A stretch of DNA of 55,159 bases from Rhizobium sp. Leaf262 (GTDB lineage: Bacteria > Pseudomonadota > Alphaproteobacteria > Rhizobiales > Rhizobiaceae): NCBI RefSeq assembly GCF_001422245.1, contig NZ_LMMM01000009.1, positions 1 through 55,159 of the forward strand, given 5' to 3'. Shown here piece by piece: positions 24,985-32,549 of this stretch (within the stretch, counting starts at the first letter, position 1; each line of letters begins with the position of its first letter). The notes under the pieces are model-generated. The model saw only the letters and a program-made list of their open reading frames with translations, did no database searches and was not told the DNA's origin. The translations under genes and the position numbers were made by a program.

Positions 24985-25376
24985 TGGCAGTCAAAGAAAA
25001 AGAGAAGAAAATCAAGGTAGACGAAGCCACACATGACCACTTGAAGGCCATCGGTTTCAAAAAGGGCAAATCCGGCAACCCCAACGGTCGCCCGAAGACA
25101 CCGGCTGAACTGAAAGAGAGAGCCGCGTATATGTCGCCGGAAATGCTGGACAACCTTTATGAGTTGGCAATGACCAGCACCAATGAAATGGTGCGTCTGC
25201 AAGCTTCCAGCCGCATCCTTTCGTACAATGTTTCTGCCGCTGCGCAGGAACAGAAGATCGATATGAATGTCACGCATGGATTTGGCGACTTCTTGGCCCG
25301 CGCAAACGCTCGTCATAATGTGATCGAAGCAACAGCGGAAGAAATCAAGCAAATCGACCAGCCATCGGCGAATTAA
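24984..25376 (+). CDS. Small terminase-type DNA-binding protein (DUF5681-like N-terminus)
   Basis: A 130-residue protein with FKKGKSGNPNGRPKTPAELKE at residues 26-46, the DUF5681-type motif that opens many phage small terminase proteins, then a helical body (MSPEMLDNLYELAMTSTNEMVRLQASSRILSY), and a Gly-Phe-Gly-Asp segment. Small terminases recognise the packaging site and present DNA to TerL. Identity as TerS rests on this motif and its nearness to TerL. It is on the opposite strand to TerL. Confidence 0.7.
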   Translation: MAVKEKEKKIKVDEATHDHLKAIGFKKGKSGNPNGRPKTPAELKERAAYMSPEMLDNLYELAMTSTNEMVRLQASSRILSYNVSAAAQEQKIDMNVTHGFGDFLARANARHNVIEATAEEIKQIDQPSAN

Positions 25377-25438
25377 CCAAGTTAATACTTCCGAAAAAGA
25401 AAAATATTGCATTTCCTGATCGGCGCGGCTAACACAGA

Positions 25439-25519
25439 GCCAACGACGCATCTCCATGCCGTCGTTAAGACTGTGCGTATAGGGCGCTTCACGAGGTTCG
25501 ATGCCTCGAATAGTCACCA
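25439..25519 (+). other. tRNA-like structure (hairpin, T-arm, acceptor-like stem, ACCA)
   Basis: The stretch CGAGG-TTCGATG-CCTCG (25492-25508) is a perfect T-arm with the conserved B-box (GGTTCRANNCC), followed by seven bases and ACCA (25516-25519), exactly as at a tRNA 3' end. GACTGT at 25469 can pair with ATAGTC before the ACCA, giving an acceptor-like stem. Upstream, AACGAC-GCAT-CTCC-ATGC-C-GTCGTT (25442-25466) forms a long hairpin where an anticodon arm might stand, but no 7-base anticodon loop exists. It is not a canonical tRNA; it could be a decayed tRNA, a tRNA mimic, or chance. Confidence 0.4.
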
Positions 25520-25614
25520 ACTCAAAGCGACCGCCGCGCTGCTGACCAGCCGGAGACCGAGTTGCACCGCTGGCAATATCGCCCCGGTGATCGGTCGCGT
25601 GCATGGAGCACTTT

Positions 25615-26274
25615 ATGGCTATCACCCTCAAAACTACCCTGACCCCCATCACGTCCACGTTCAGCGGCGGGCAAAACTCGTTGTTCGGCGTGAACGTCAA
25701 CGATTTCCACGTGTTTACCTGGGGTGAGGCTCCAACGTCTCCGCCCGACGCGCCGCTGTTCTGTGGCAGTACGCACCTTTGGCCTAATGAGCGCCATGTC
25801 CTCCAGACCAACGGCTGGCTCCCTGACGCAATCGACGGAGTTGTGACGGCGCCGCTGCAAATCCCGTTCAGTTCGTGGCTTCCTGCGACAGAAGCAGCGA
25901 TTAAGGACTTGTTTCGTGATGCTGATCAGTTGACCCTCGCACCTTATGCCGGTGGTTATCATGTTCTTCTCAACGGTAATGTGGTTCTCCGGTGGGAACG
26001 ACATGAGGACGGTGCGTTCTTCTGCTTCGACAGTCATCAGGCGCAAATGAACAAAGAGCGCATCGCGATTACCGAAGGGCGCGCTGCTCCGCCCATCGTG
26101 GCGGCAGCGCATCGGAGCGGGGACGACGAAGGCGTTTTCTGCATGGACAACATTGCCGGTAGCGCTCGCTTTGTTCAATTCTCCAATGACATTCTCGACG
26201 TTTGGGACGAAGGCGACATCGAGCAGGTAACACCATTCGCGTACCTCGCAATGATCCGAGGATGGGCGGAATAA
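25615..26274 (+). CDS. Phage protein of unknown function
   Basis: A 219-residue protein. The ATG at 25615 has GGAG six bases before it and is preferred to 25603. Pattern: MAITLKTTLTPITSTFSGGQ, VNDFHVFTWGEAP, then RWERHEDGAFFCFDSHQAQMNKERIAIT and a C-terminal FVQFSNDILDVWDEGDIEQVTPF. Mostly beta with several Trp and Phe. No family recognised. The stop (TAA) overlaps the ATG of a 14-codon open frame that leads with ATGA into the next gene. Confidence 0.6.
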   Translation: MAITLKTTLTPITSTFSGGQNSLFGVNVNDFHVFTWGEAPTSPPDAPLFCGSTHLWPNERHVLQTNGWLPDAIDGVVTAPLQIPFSSWLPATEAAIKDLFRDADQLTLAPYAGGYHVLLNGNVVLRWERHEDGAFFCFDSHQAQMNKERIAITEGRAAPPIVAAAHRSGDDEGVFCMDNIAGSARFVQFSNDILDVWDEGDIEQVTPFAYLAMIRGWAE

Positions 26275-26314
26275 TGGTAAAAATCCTCGATCATGGCCCG
26301 AACAAGCTCATCCG

Positions 26315-26587
26315 ATGACACGAAGGCATCATGTTCCCAAGCGGATCATGGCGGCACTTGAAGCGTCTGGTGACTACAGCATCAGACGCGGCAAGCGCCA
26401 CCTTCGATTGTTCGTAAAAGGTGAGTTCGTCGGAGTAACCCCGCATTGCGTGACCGGCGATGGTCGGTCCCGCGTGGCAGCGGAGTTGAACGTTCTGGCC
26501 TCTATTAAACGCGCCTCCCGAAACGCAGCGGGCCGGATTGATCCGGCCTGTTCGCCCATGTGCTCAACAGCAGGAAAACAACGATGA
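26315..26587 (+). CDS. HicA-like small basic protein
   Basis: A 90-residue basic protein. Residues 12-48 (MAALEASGDYSIRRGKRHLRLFVKGEFVGVTP) look like the double-stranded RNA-binding fold of HicA-type proteins (helix, then strand with GKRHLRL in place of the usual GSHH). The rest is basic and less ordered. No HicB-like partner is adjacent, so a phage single-gene variant is more likely than a toxin. It overlaps a 14-codon leader frame and the next gene by 4 bases each. Confidence 0.5.
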   Translation: MTRRHHVPKRIMAALEASGDYSIRRGKRHLRLFVKGEFVGVTPHCVTGDGRSRVAAELNVLASIKRASRNAAGRIDPACSPMCSTAGKQR

Positions 26588-26721
26588 AACTCAACTACGA
26601 CGCATTCAAGCCGATCCCAGAAACACCAAAGGTCAAGCGCATTCGCAAAAAGAAGCCGGAGATCTATTGGGACGCATTCAAATTTGAACCGCCAAAGACG
26701 GGAAAGAAGGGCAAGAAGTGA
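26584..26721 (+). CDS. 45-residue basic phage protein
   Basis: Sequence opens MKLNYDAFKPIPETPKVKRI and closes in a Lys/Gly tail, with a repeated YDAF / WDAF motif. Its ATG overlaps the previous stop by 4 bases and its TGA shares one base with the next ATG. Overlap on both sides supports translation. Function unknown. Confidence 0.55.
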   Translation: MKLNYDAFKPIPETPKVKRIRKKKPEIYWDAFKFEPPKTGKKGKK

Positions 26722-26858
26722 TGGTGAGAAAAATTGTGAAGCCGAGGAAGGAAAAACCCGCTTACATGCAGGTGGACCTAGAAGCGTTCGCGCGTGTTTT
26801 TCACTTCCCGAAAAAGCAGGAAACCGAGCAGAAAAATGATACGAGAAATCGGCGTTAA
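26721..26858 (+). CDS. 45-residue basic phage protein
   Basis: Opens MVRKIVKPRKEKPAYMQVDL, then EAFARVFHFPKKQE and a polar end. The ATG shares one base with the stop of the previous small gene (TGATG). Highly basic N-terminus suggests nucleic-acid binding. No family recognised. Confidence 0.5.
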   Translation: MVRKIVKPRKEKPAYMQVDLEAFARVFHFPKKQETEQKNDTRNRR

Positions 26859-26941
26859 CCTAATTTCAACAATGATATAGCCGTTAGCGCTGTATTCAGA
26901 TACAAGCGCATCACTGAGCCGAATTACTTGCTCCGTGACCA

Positions 26942-26987
26942 GACGAAGGATGAAGGCCTTAGCGGTTCAAAACCGCATTCGTCGCCA
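26942..26987 (+). other. Second tRNA-like stem structure ending in GCCA
   Basis: GACGAA (26942-26947) pairs with TTCGTC (26978-26983). Inside lies GCGGTTCAAAACCGC (26962-26976), which matches the tRNA B-box consensus GGTTCRANNCC, and GCCA follows the outer stem. The T-stem is only 4 bp if the 7-base loop is kept, so geometry is off from a true tRNA by one pair. D-arm and anticodon arm are absent. Similar in plan to the structure at 25469-25519, 1.4 kb upstream. Confidence 0.35.
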
Positions 26988-27053
26988 ATTCGCAAAACGC
27001 GATGCGCGCCCGTGTCTCAAACGAACGGGTGAACTGTCACATATGGAGAAGTT

Positions 27054-27473
27054 ATGACTTATTATTTCCAAAACAGCGTGAACCCGGGCCACACTCAGGA
27101 TGCAGTGGTTCAAGACTTCACTTCTGCTGGTCTCTATAAGGGGATCATTGAAGTCAGCCATGCCGTTACTGGCACCACCTATTATGATCTAGGCGAGCGG
27201 GCGAGAAAAGATATTGGGGAATTGAACAACCTTCTGTCGCAGTCCACGCGCCAGCTCGCATACGATCTGTCAGCGGTCGCACCGGATTATACCGCGACAA
27301 TCATGGATGCGGCTAGACAAGCGGCAAGTGAGTTGGTTGACTCACCGTGGATCATTCGTGTTGGCTACAAGAAGGCTGGCGAGGTCAAGCATTACATTTG
27401 GCTGCTCTTTACAAATGAAAAGGATCAGACTGAGTGGATGGCTGAGGGCCATAACCGCGATATCGTCGTTTGA
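27054..27473 (+). CDS. Phage protein of unknown function
   Basis: A 139-residue protein (MTYYFQNSVNPGHTQDAVVQDF..., ending EWMAEGHNRDIVV) with a good GGAGAAG ribosome site 3-4 bases before the ATG. The middle is helical and Ala-rich, the end is beta with aromatic residues (IRVGYKKAGEVKHYIWLLF). No family recognised. It ends the rightward small-gene operon and is followed by a terminator. Confidence 0.6.
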   Translation: MTYYFQNSVNPGHTQDAVVQDFTSAGLYKGIIEVSHAVTGTTYYDLGERARKDIGELNNLLSQSTRQLAYDLSAVAPDYTATIMDAARQAASELVDSPWIIRVGYKKAGEVKHYIWLLFTNEKDQTEWMAEGHNRDIVV

Positions 27474-27482
27474 CGGTGCTCC

Positions 27483-27502
27483 GCCCGGTGTAAAAACCGG
27501 GC
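27483..27502. terminator. Terminator hairpin between convergent genes
   Basis: GCCCGGT and ACCGGGC form a perfect 7-bp stem around GTAAAA, 10 bases after the stop of the 139-residue gene, with ATTTTC following on the plus strand. It separates that gene from the convergent HEPN-like membrane gene. Confidence 0.7.
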
Positions 27503-27586
27503 CGATCATTTTCACGGTAGGTGCTCCCAGCGCCATTCAATGAATGATGGTCATAAGGCGCGAGGAAGCTTTCGCGGTGTCGATTT

Positions 27587-28528
27587 TCACTCCGAGATTT
27601 CGGCCGCCAAGTTACGGATTTGCCTAAGAAGTTCAACGCCTACGTGAAGTGCATCATTTAGAACGTTTTCAGGAATGACCTGACCGTGCGCAGCGGCATT
27701 TCCAGTGTTGATGAAAAAATCAAAACTTGGGGCCAAGCGCGAAGAACTTGGTTTGTCTATCAAAAGCATGTTGAACAACTGCCTGCTGCTTAGAAATTTC
27801 GCGTCTTTACGCGTTCGATGAATATCTAAACTTTTACCGAGTGCACTGCGTAAAACGACTTCGATCTCGCGTCTAAGGATTAGTAGTTTTGCTAAAGCGC
27901 TGTCACCTTCCAACCGTTCAACTTGTTGAACCGTAGCGAGCGTTGCATCATTTGAGCTGGCAGACGGCGCATTCGGTTCAGATGGCTGACCACAATCGGG
28001 GCCAGGGTCATCGGTGACTGGAGAGTTTGAAGCTGCGCTTACCCCGATGCCTGATCCGCCGAGGCCGCGTAGAGCAGCCTCCTTGCTCTCGTTATAGAAC
28101 TGGAGGTAGACGCTGTTGGCATTGGCGTTTGAATTTACGCTGCTAAGTGAGTTGGTCAGCGTTGCCTGGACTACTTGGAGGTGTCGGATTTCTGTCTGCG
28201 CCGTTTCAGCCTTAATTTCCGCACTTTCCGCTTTAGCCTTTACTTCTGCAAGGCGACTCTCGAACGAAAACACCTTAGCAATCTCTACTTTTCTGGCAAA
28301 AGGCGCGAGAAGAAACATGATACCGATCAGCAGAAAGATATAACGCCCATCCTTAGTGACATCAGGAGCTGGGAAAAAAGGCTGAAGAGAAGCGTAGGCG
28401 AAATACGCCGCGGCGATGCCGCATACGAGCGCAAAGATGGTTTCGCGAGACGTTGCCCACTTCCAGAAGGCATTCACCCCGTCCAAGATTTTTCTGATCA
28501 CAATATGCCCCCAGAATCCCCGAAGCAC
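27587..28528 (-). CDS. Membrane protein with coiled coil and HEPN-like (DUF4145-type) domain
   Basis: A 313-residue protein. Two membrane segments (about residues 30-52 and 62-80), a coiled coil (about 84-130, Ala/Glu/Lys-rich), a Ser/Pro/Asn-rich linker, and a C-terminal helical domain (about 205-313) with LLILRREIEVVLRSAL and FFINTGNAAAHGQVIPENVLNDALHVGVELLRQI. The latter follows the DUF4145 pattern (conserved GNxAAHG), a HEPN-clan relative that recurs in phage defence and abortive infection proteins. Membrane anchoring plus a HEPN-like domain suggests a sensor-effector. It is a stand-alone gene in the accessory half of the prophage. Function is inference. Confidence 0.6.
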   Translation of the reverse strand: MLRGFWGHIVIRKILDGVNAFWKWATSRETIFALVCGIAAAYFAYASLQPFFPAPDVTKDGRYIFLLIGIMFLLAPFARKVEIAKVFSFESRLAEVKAKAESAEIKAETAQTEIRHLQVVQATLTNSLSSVNSNANANSVYLQFYNESKEAALRGLGGSGIGVSAASNSPVTDDPGPDCGQPSEPNAPSASSNDATLATVQQVERLEGDSALAKLLILRREIEVVLRSALGKSLDIHRTRKDAKFLSSRQLFNMLLIDKPSSSRLAPSFDFFINTGNAAAHGQVIPENVLNDALHVGVELLRQIRNLAAEISE

Positions 28529-28686
28529 ACTTAGGTTGCGGAATATCGTTCGGTCAAGAGCCGCGATGCTCTGGGCAAATCAGATAACGTTACTTAGAAT
28601 TTGGGAAGCTCGTCATTACAAGCCCGCCGTAGGGCACTGACCGCAGAATTCACGCGTTGGGAACGATTGAGTGGTAAATTTATTGG

Positions 28687-29013
28687 ATGAACCAGACAGC
28701 CCTCGCAATCATCATCGCTGGTATACTAATCGCAGGCAGCATTTGGCTCTCCGCGCCGAGATATGCGATCACCACGGAAAACGATGGAGTAATGCGAATC
28801 GATACGATGACTGGCAAGATTAGTTTCTGCCGGGCCACGAGTTTCGTCGATGAACCACTTTGCTCTCCATGGGGTGAGAAATCTCTTGAACAGTTCAGAG
28901 CAGACCGAAAAGCGGCAGCGGTCGCCGCACCAAAGCCGCGTGAGACCACGACTGAGGAAGTTGATAAAATGTTGAAAGACTTCTTGGACAGAGAAGATAC
29001 GAGCCAGCCATAA
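28687..29013 (+). CDS. Small membrane-anchored or secreted protein
   Basis: A 108-residue protein with an N-terminal hydrophobic segment (residues 5-22, LAIIIAGILIAGSIWLS) and an extracytoplasmic part with ITTENDGVMRIDTMTGKISFCRA and a second Cys in PLCSPWG. The pattern of a hydrophobic anchor followed by this DG..RID..TG..C motif is common in short bacterial and phage proteins of unknown role. Divergent from the HEPN membrane gene across 158 bp. Confidence 0.6.
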   Translation: MNQTALAIIIAGILIAGSIWLSAPRYAITTENDGVMRIDTMTGKISFCRATSFVDEPLCSPWGEKSLEQFRADRKAAAVAAPKPRETTTEEVDKMLKDFLDREDTSQP

Positions 29014-29274
29014 CTTCTGGACGATTTTAAAACCGTATCAGCAGGTAAACGTACATATGAGTTTTTAGCGGTAGCCACAGGGGGGTGAGTGTATGCGTGC
29101 GTCCTAAAACACCTTAGGAGGCTCGTCCGCTAGCGCCGCTGGCGTTGCAGCAGTTGCTTTGCGCCCTACCCTTCACGCGTTTCCTTGACTGCTCTGAAGC
29201 TTGGCCTGGCACATACGCCCACAGCTGCGCATCAATCCAGTTGCGCGCGTTCTCGTTACGTTCTATTTTGCTTT

Positions 29275-29535
29275 ATGCCCGACAGAAGCCTTGGATATGC
29301 CGCTGAGAAACGAATGATGGTTGTCGCAACTTGCAGACAATGCAAGCGACAGGCCAAGGCTTTTGCCAGCGATCTATCCGGCGTCTACGGCAGACACAAA
29401 GACTACCGCACGATGAAGTTCAGGTGCGAACAATGTAGTCCCGGCGCGTGTGATATTACTTTGGAGCCAGATGGCTTTGACCGAGCGCCAGAGCGCATTG
29501 TGTGGCGGCCTGTGAAGGTCAAGGACAGGCAATGA
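29275..29535 (+). CDS. Zinc-ribbon small protein
   Basis: An 86-residue protein. The ATG at 29275 is chosen because the family-like part starts MPDRSLGYAAEKRMMVVATC; an earlier in-frame start at 29185 adds unlikely sequence. Cys pairs in CRQC and CEQC, with a final DRAPERIVWRPVKV that I recognise from short rhizobial proteins of unknown role. Probably binds zinc. A 260-bp gap before it (29014-29274) shows no gene or clear RNA structure. Confidence 0.55.
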   Translation: MPDRSLGYAAEKRMMVVATCRQCKRQAKAFASDLSGVYGRHKDYRTMKFRCEQCSPGACDITLEPDGFDRAPERIVWRPVKVKDRQ

Positions 29536-29566
29536 GCATGAAGCCCCGGCATTGCTGCCGAGGCCA

Positions 29567-29590
29567 CTCCGATTGCGCAAGCGGAGTTTT
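29567..29590 (+). terminator. Probable terminator
   Basis: CTCCG and CGGAG pair around a 10-base loop (which itself can pair TGCGCA) and are followed by TTTT, 32 bases after the zinc-ribbon gene stop. Short stem, so efficiency is uncertain. The opposite gene ends at 29594. Confidence 0.5.
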
Positions 29591-29593
29591 CGA

Positions 29594-29977
29594 TTACTTC
29601 GCTTTCTTCTTCGCTCGGCCCGCCTTGAGGCGTTCACTGCGATCAGCCGAGTGCTTGGCGATAGCCTCTTGCAGCTTCTTGTCCTGCTCCACTGCCATTT
29701 TTGCAGCTGTCAGGATTTCGACCACGCCGTCCAAGTCCTTTGCGCGGAACAAGCGAGCGCCTGCGATTTCATGCGCGGCGCGTCCGATGCGAACCACGTA
29801 ACCGTCGCGATCCTTTCTGAACCAGAGGCTGCGTGTTTTATGTTCCTTGCCATCCTTTACTTCAGCCGCAAACTTCTTCTGTTCTTCAAGTTTGCTGTAA
29901 AAGATATCAACTGCGCTCTGGCCACCGATTACACCGGCTGTTGCTGCGGACTTGAGAAGTTCAATTGCGTTAGTCAT
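29594..29977 (-). CDS. Phage protein of unknown function
   Basis: A 127-residue protein: helical start (MTNAIELLKSAATAGVIGGQSAVDIFYSKL), a beta part with SLWFRKDRDGYVVRIGRAAHEIAG, and a strongly basic end (RSERLKAGRAKKKAK). The basic tail suggests nucleic-acid binding. No family recognised. Convergent with the zinc-ribbon gene. Confidence 0.55.
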   Translation of the reverse strand: MTNAIELLKSAATAGVIGGQSAVDIFYSKLEEQKKFAAEVKDGKEHKTRSLWFRKDRDGYVVRIGRAAHEIAGARLFRAKDLDGVVEILTAAKMAVEQDKKLQEAIAKHSADRSERLKAGRAKKKAK

Positions 29978-30081
29978 CTTCGATCTACCTTTGCACCAGC
30001 AGCGCTATTGCTGCCGTGCTATCCGATCAATAGCCTTTGAAGAATCAGGACAACCGAAGATTACTCAGGAAGAGCAAAAAA

Positions 30082-30681
30082 ATGATACCTCAGCTTCCCA
30101 CCGATAACCTGTACAAGTTTACGACACTAGGTGGCATCATCATCATCGGTTTTTGTCTTTGGACGTCCAGAGAGCATTCGGTCGAAATCGACGCCCAAAT
30201 GCTGAAGGCTGGGCAGGCTAACAGTAATTTTGACCTGATCCATAGCGAAGTGCAGTCAGATCAGCAGGATGTTCTGGATCAACTGGAGCGGGTGGAAGAT
30301 TTGGTGGCAAAGGCTTCCGATCCGGCAAACCCCTCTAGGATTGAAGACGCGAAAAAAGCGATGGCGGCGTTCGATGACGCGAAGAAAGCCCGCAGTGAGA
30401 CAAAAGAAAAAACTAAACAGTTGCAAAGGGCCGGTCAGGACTTCGAGAATCAAAGTCGTGAGATGGAGTTACTAGCCAAACGCATTGAACAAGACACCGA
30501 TCTCTCGAAGTGGTTGTTCATTTGGGGAAGCGTCATGACTTTCTCTGGAATGTCAGCTTGGTATTTTCGACATCAGCGCTATCAAGATGAACTCTTAAAA
30601 GTTCAACTGGAGAATGCTCGGAAGCAAGGTAGGAATGACATCGCTTTACCGGTGCTTGAGGAGAAAACTCATACCGAATGA
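30082..30681 (+). CDS. Membrane protein with two TM segments and central coiled coil
   Basis: A 199-residue protein. The ATG at 30082 has AGGAAGAG before it and is preferred to 30037. Membrane segments near residues 14-32 (LGGIIIIGFCLW) and 144-162 (WLFIWGSVMTFSGMSAWYF) enclose a charged coiled coil, and a short cytoplasmic tail follows. Both ends would be on the same side. No family recognised. Its 3' end overlaps the convergent resolvase gene by 13 bases. Confidence 0.6.
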   Translation: MIPQLPTDNLYKFTTLGGIIIIGFCLWTSREHSVEIDAQMLKAGQANSNFDLIHSEVQSDQQDVLDQLERVEDLVAKASDPANPSRIEDAKKAMAAFDDAKKARSETKEKTKQLQRAGQDFENQSREMELLAKRIEQDTDLSKWLFIWGSVMTFSGMSAWYFRHQRYQDELLKVQLENARKQGRNDIALPVLEEKTHTE

Positions 30682-31325
30682 TCGTTGGATTTGTCGCCCA
30701 GCCTAAGCAGCAGTCGTACTACCTGTCCAACGCCCCATTGCGCTCCTCGTGGTGTCGTAATGCCCATCTTGTTCAGCTGACGTGCAATTGCTGCTGGCGT
30801 GTCAAAGCCGCTTTCCTTGAGTGCTCTGATTGTTTCCGTGAGTGCGTTTGCGAAGTTATCCGCCTTATCCATTTTGGATTGATGGGCGCCGCCAAGCTTC
30901 ACGCCACGCTGTTTCGCAACGGCCAGTGCCAACTTCACGCGTTTACTGATCTGCTCACGTTCTTCTTGTGCCACCGCTGCTAGGATTCGAATGGTCAACG
31001 GAGTGGCATGTGGCTGATCCGCTGCGACGAAATCCACGCCAGCTTCCAGCAAGTTGTTGATGAACGCGCTGTTACGCGATAGCCGGTCCATCTTCGCAAT
31101 CAATAGCGTGGCCTTGTTTGACTTTGCATGGGCCAATGCTGCTGTGATTTCCGGCCTGTCGTTTTTACCGCCGCTTTCGACTTCCGTAAATTCTGCGATC
31201 ACATTGCCATTGGCGAACGCTTTCACCGCCGCACGCTGCGCTTCAATGCCTAGTCCTTCTGCGCCCTGCTTCTGCGTGGACACACGATAGTAAGCGACAA
31301 ACTTCTGTGGTTGTACTGGTTGCAT
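30669..31325 (-). CDS. Small serine recombinase (resolvase/invertase type)
   Basis: About 218 residues. Catalytic domain with VAYYRVSTQKQG (Ser nucleophile in YRVST), LLIAKMDRLSRN, and LAAVAQEEREQISKRVKLAL, then a linker and a C-terminal helix-turn-helix (FDTPAAIARQLNKMGITTPRGAQWGVGQVVRLL). It lacks the zinc ribbon of the integrase. ATG at 31325 follows GAGGG with short spacing; 31340 is the alternative. Roles could be resolution of multimers, inversion, or a second mobility function. No invertible fibre segment was seen nearby; TTTCTGTG repeats upstream could be its site. Confidence 0.85.
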   Translation of the reverse strand: MQPVQPQKFVAYYRVSTQKQGAEGLGIEAQRAAVKAFANGNVIAEFTEVESGGKNDRPEITAALAHAKSNKATLLIAKMDRLSRNSAFINNLLEAGVDFVAADQPHATPLTIRILAAVAQEEREQISKRVKLALAVAKQRGVKLGGAHQSKMDKADNFANALTETIRALKESGFDTPAAIARQLNKMGITTPRGAQWGVGQVVRLLLRLGDKSNDHSV

Positions 31326-31494
31326 TGCACCCTCTGACATTCGATTAGTGTCCGTTGTCAGTAGTGCCAAAAATATTACTTCGCAGCCGCAAAGATAGGT
31401 TGATTTCTAAACCCACTGGTGCAGCGTCAGCCAAATCTTTTCAAATCTTCGGTTGCCCTATGATTGCACAAGCTTAACATACGCGGGTTTCGGA

Positions 31495-31531
31495 TTTCTG
31501 TGATTTCTGTGCGGCTTTGTGAGTTTCTGTG
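31495..31531. repeat. Three direct TTTCTGTG repeats upstream of the resolvase
   Basis: TTTCTGTG occurs at 31495, 31504 and 31524, the first two in tandem as GATTTCTGT twice. They lie in the 260-bp gap between the resolvase start and the end of the next gene, which otherwise shows no gene. A role as resolvase or regulator binding site is a guess. Confidence 0.45.
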
Positions 31532-31585
31532 TTGATTATCGGTCTACCAGGATATCGCGTTGTTTTGACGTTGATCCGCTTCTAA

Positions 31586-32467
31586 TCAGGCAGCCTTATC
31601 ATCTTCTTCTGTTGTAATTGGGTCTGTCTGCTCTACTGGATCATTTAGATCAAGGAACATATCAAATTTTTCGACGATGGTGCTGTCTGAAAGTTCTCTT
31701 TTTATGTAATCGCGTAGAGGAACGATCATTTCTCTCCTTTCATCTTGCGCGGCATTGATCGCCGATAATTCGTCTTCTGACATATGCGCTTTGTTGCGGC
31801 TATGATTCCAATCATATTCGTCAAGCAGGATTTTGAAATCTCTCACGTGGATTGCTAGTTCATTCAGCCAATCATTGAAGGGATCATCGAACATAAATTC
31901 TGATCGGTTCGATAGGTCGAAAAGGTCGTCGACTACACTCTGGCTGACAGTCCAATTATAATCAAAATCTAATTTACTAATCGAAATCAATCGGTTATAT
32001 ATCTCTATCCGCTTTTCAAACATCGCAATCCGATGCGCCCTCTCACCAGCTTTCAACGACATGGCCAGTTGCCGCTCATTGAGTTCCGTTTGCTTCTGCA
32101 TTGCAGCGGTCTGCGCTTCTATGAACGTGGCTTGCGCTTTAGCGGCGTCGGCCTGTTCTTGCATTACCTCCCGGTTTTCGGTCAGTTCTTTGCGTTGCAG
32201 CTTCAATTCCTCGGACTGCATCATGGTGGCTACGAAGAGCCAGAGAAATGCTAACGGAGCAAAAATACCGGCAAGGAAATCGCCGATTTCGTTGAGATCT
32301 AACTGGACTACACGCTCAATGAAGCCAGCTTCATATTGGTGAATGAACACGGCAACCAGTATAGCGTAACCAAATGTCACGAAAAAACCGAACCATAGCC
32401 ACCAGATTTTTCCGCTGGCTTTATCTTGCTTACTTCTCATTTCTTGCACCGTTGAACGCCCCATCAT
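31586..32467 (-). CDS. Two-TM coiled-coil prophage membrane protein
   Basis: A 293-residue protein starting MMGRSTVQEMRSKQ; upstream in-frame codons to 32611 overlap the divergent gene and look non-coding. Two membrane segments (about residues 21-42 and 62-82: IWWLWFGFFVTFGYAILVAV, IGDFLAGIFAPLAFLWLFVA), then a long coiled coil with repeated Glu/Gln, and a helical C-terminal region. The GDFLAGxFAPLAFLWL segment is a well-known feature of many prophage and island proteins of unknown role, several near defence genes. It is divergent from a HEPN-domain gene, with 82 bp between the starts, suggesting shared control. Confidence 0.65.
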   Translation of the reverse strand: MMGRSTVQEMRSKQDKASGKIWWLWFGFFVTFGYAILVAVFIHQYEAGFIERVVQLDLNEIGDFLAGIFAPLAFLWLFVATMMQSEELKLQRKELTENREVMQEQADAAKAQATFIEAQTAAMQKQTELNERQLAMSLKAGERAHRIAMFEKRIEIYNRLISISKLDFDYNWTVSQSVVDDLFDLSNRSEFMFDDPFNDWLNELAIHVRDFKILLDEYDWNHSRNKAHMSEDELSAINAAQDERREMIVPLRDYIKRELSDSTIVEKFDMFLDLNDPVEQTDPITTEEDDKAA

Positions 32468-32549
32468 TTGCCGCGAATATACTTGTACAACTGATTCGTT
32501 GTAGATGCAGGAGAACGCAAACAGAAAGTTGGGGAGCAAACCAGAGACT

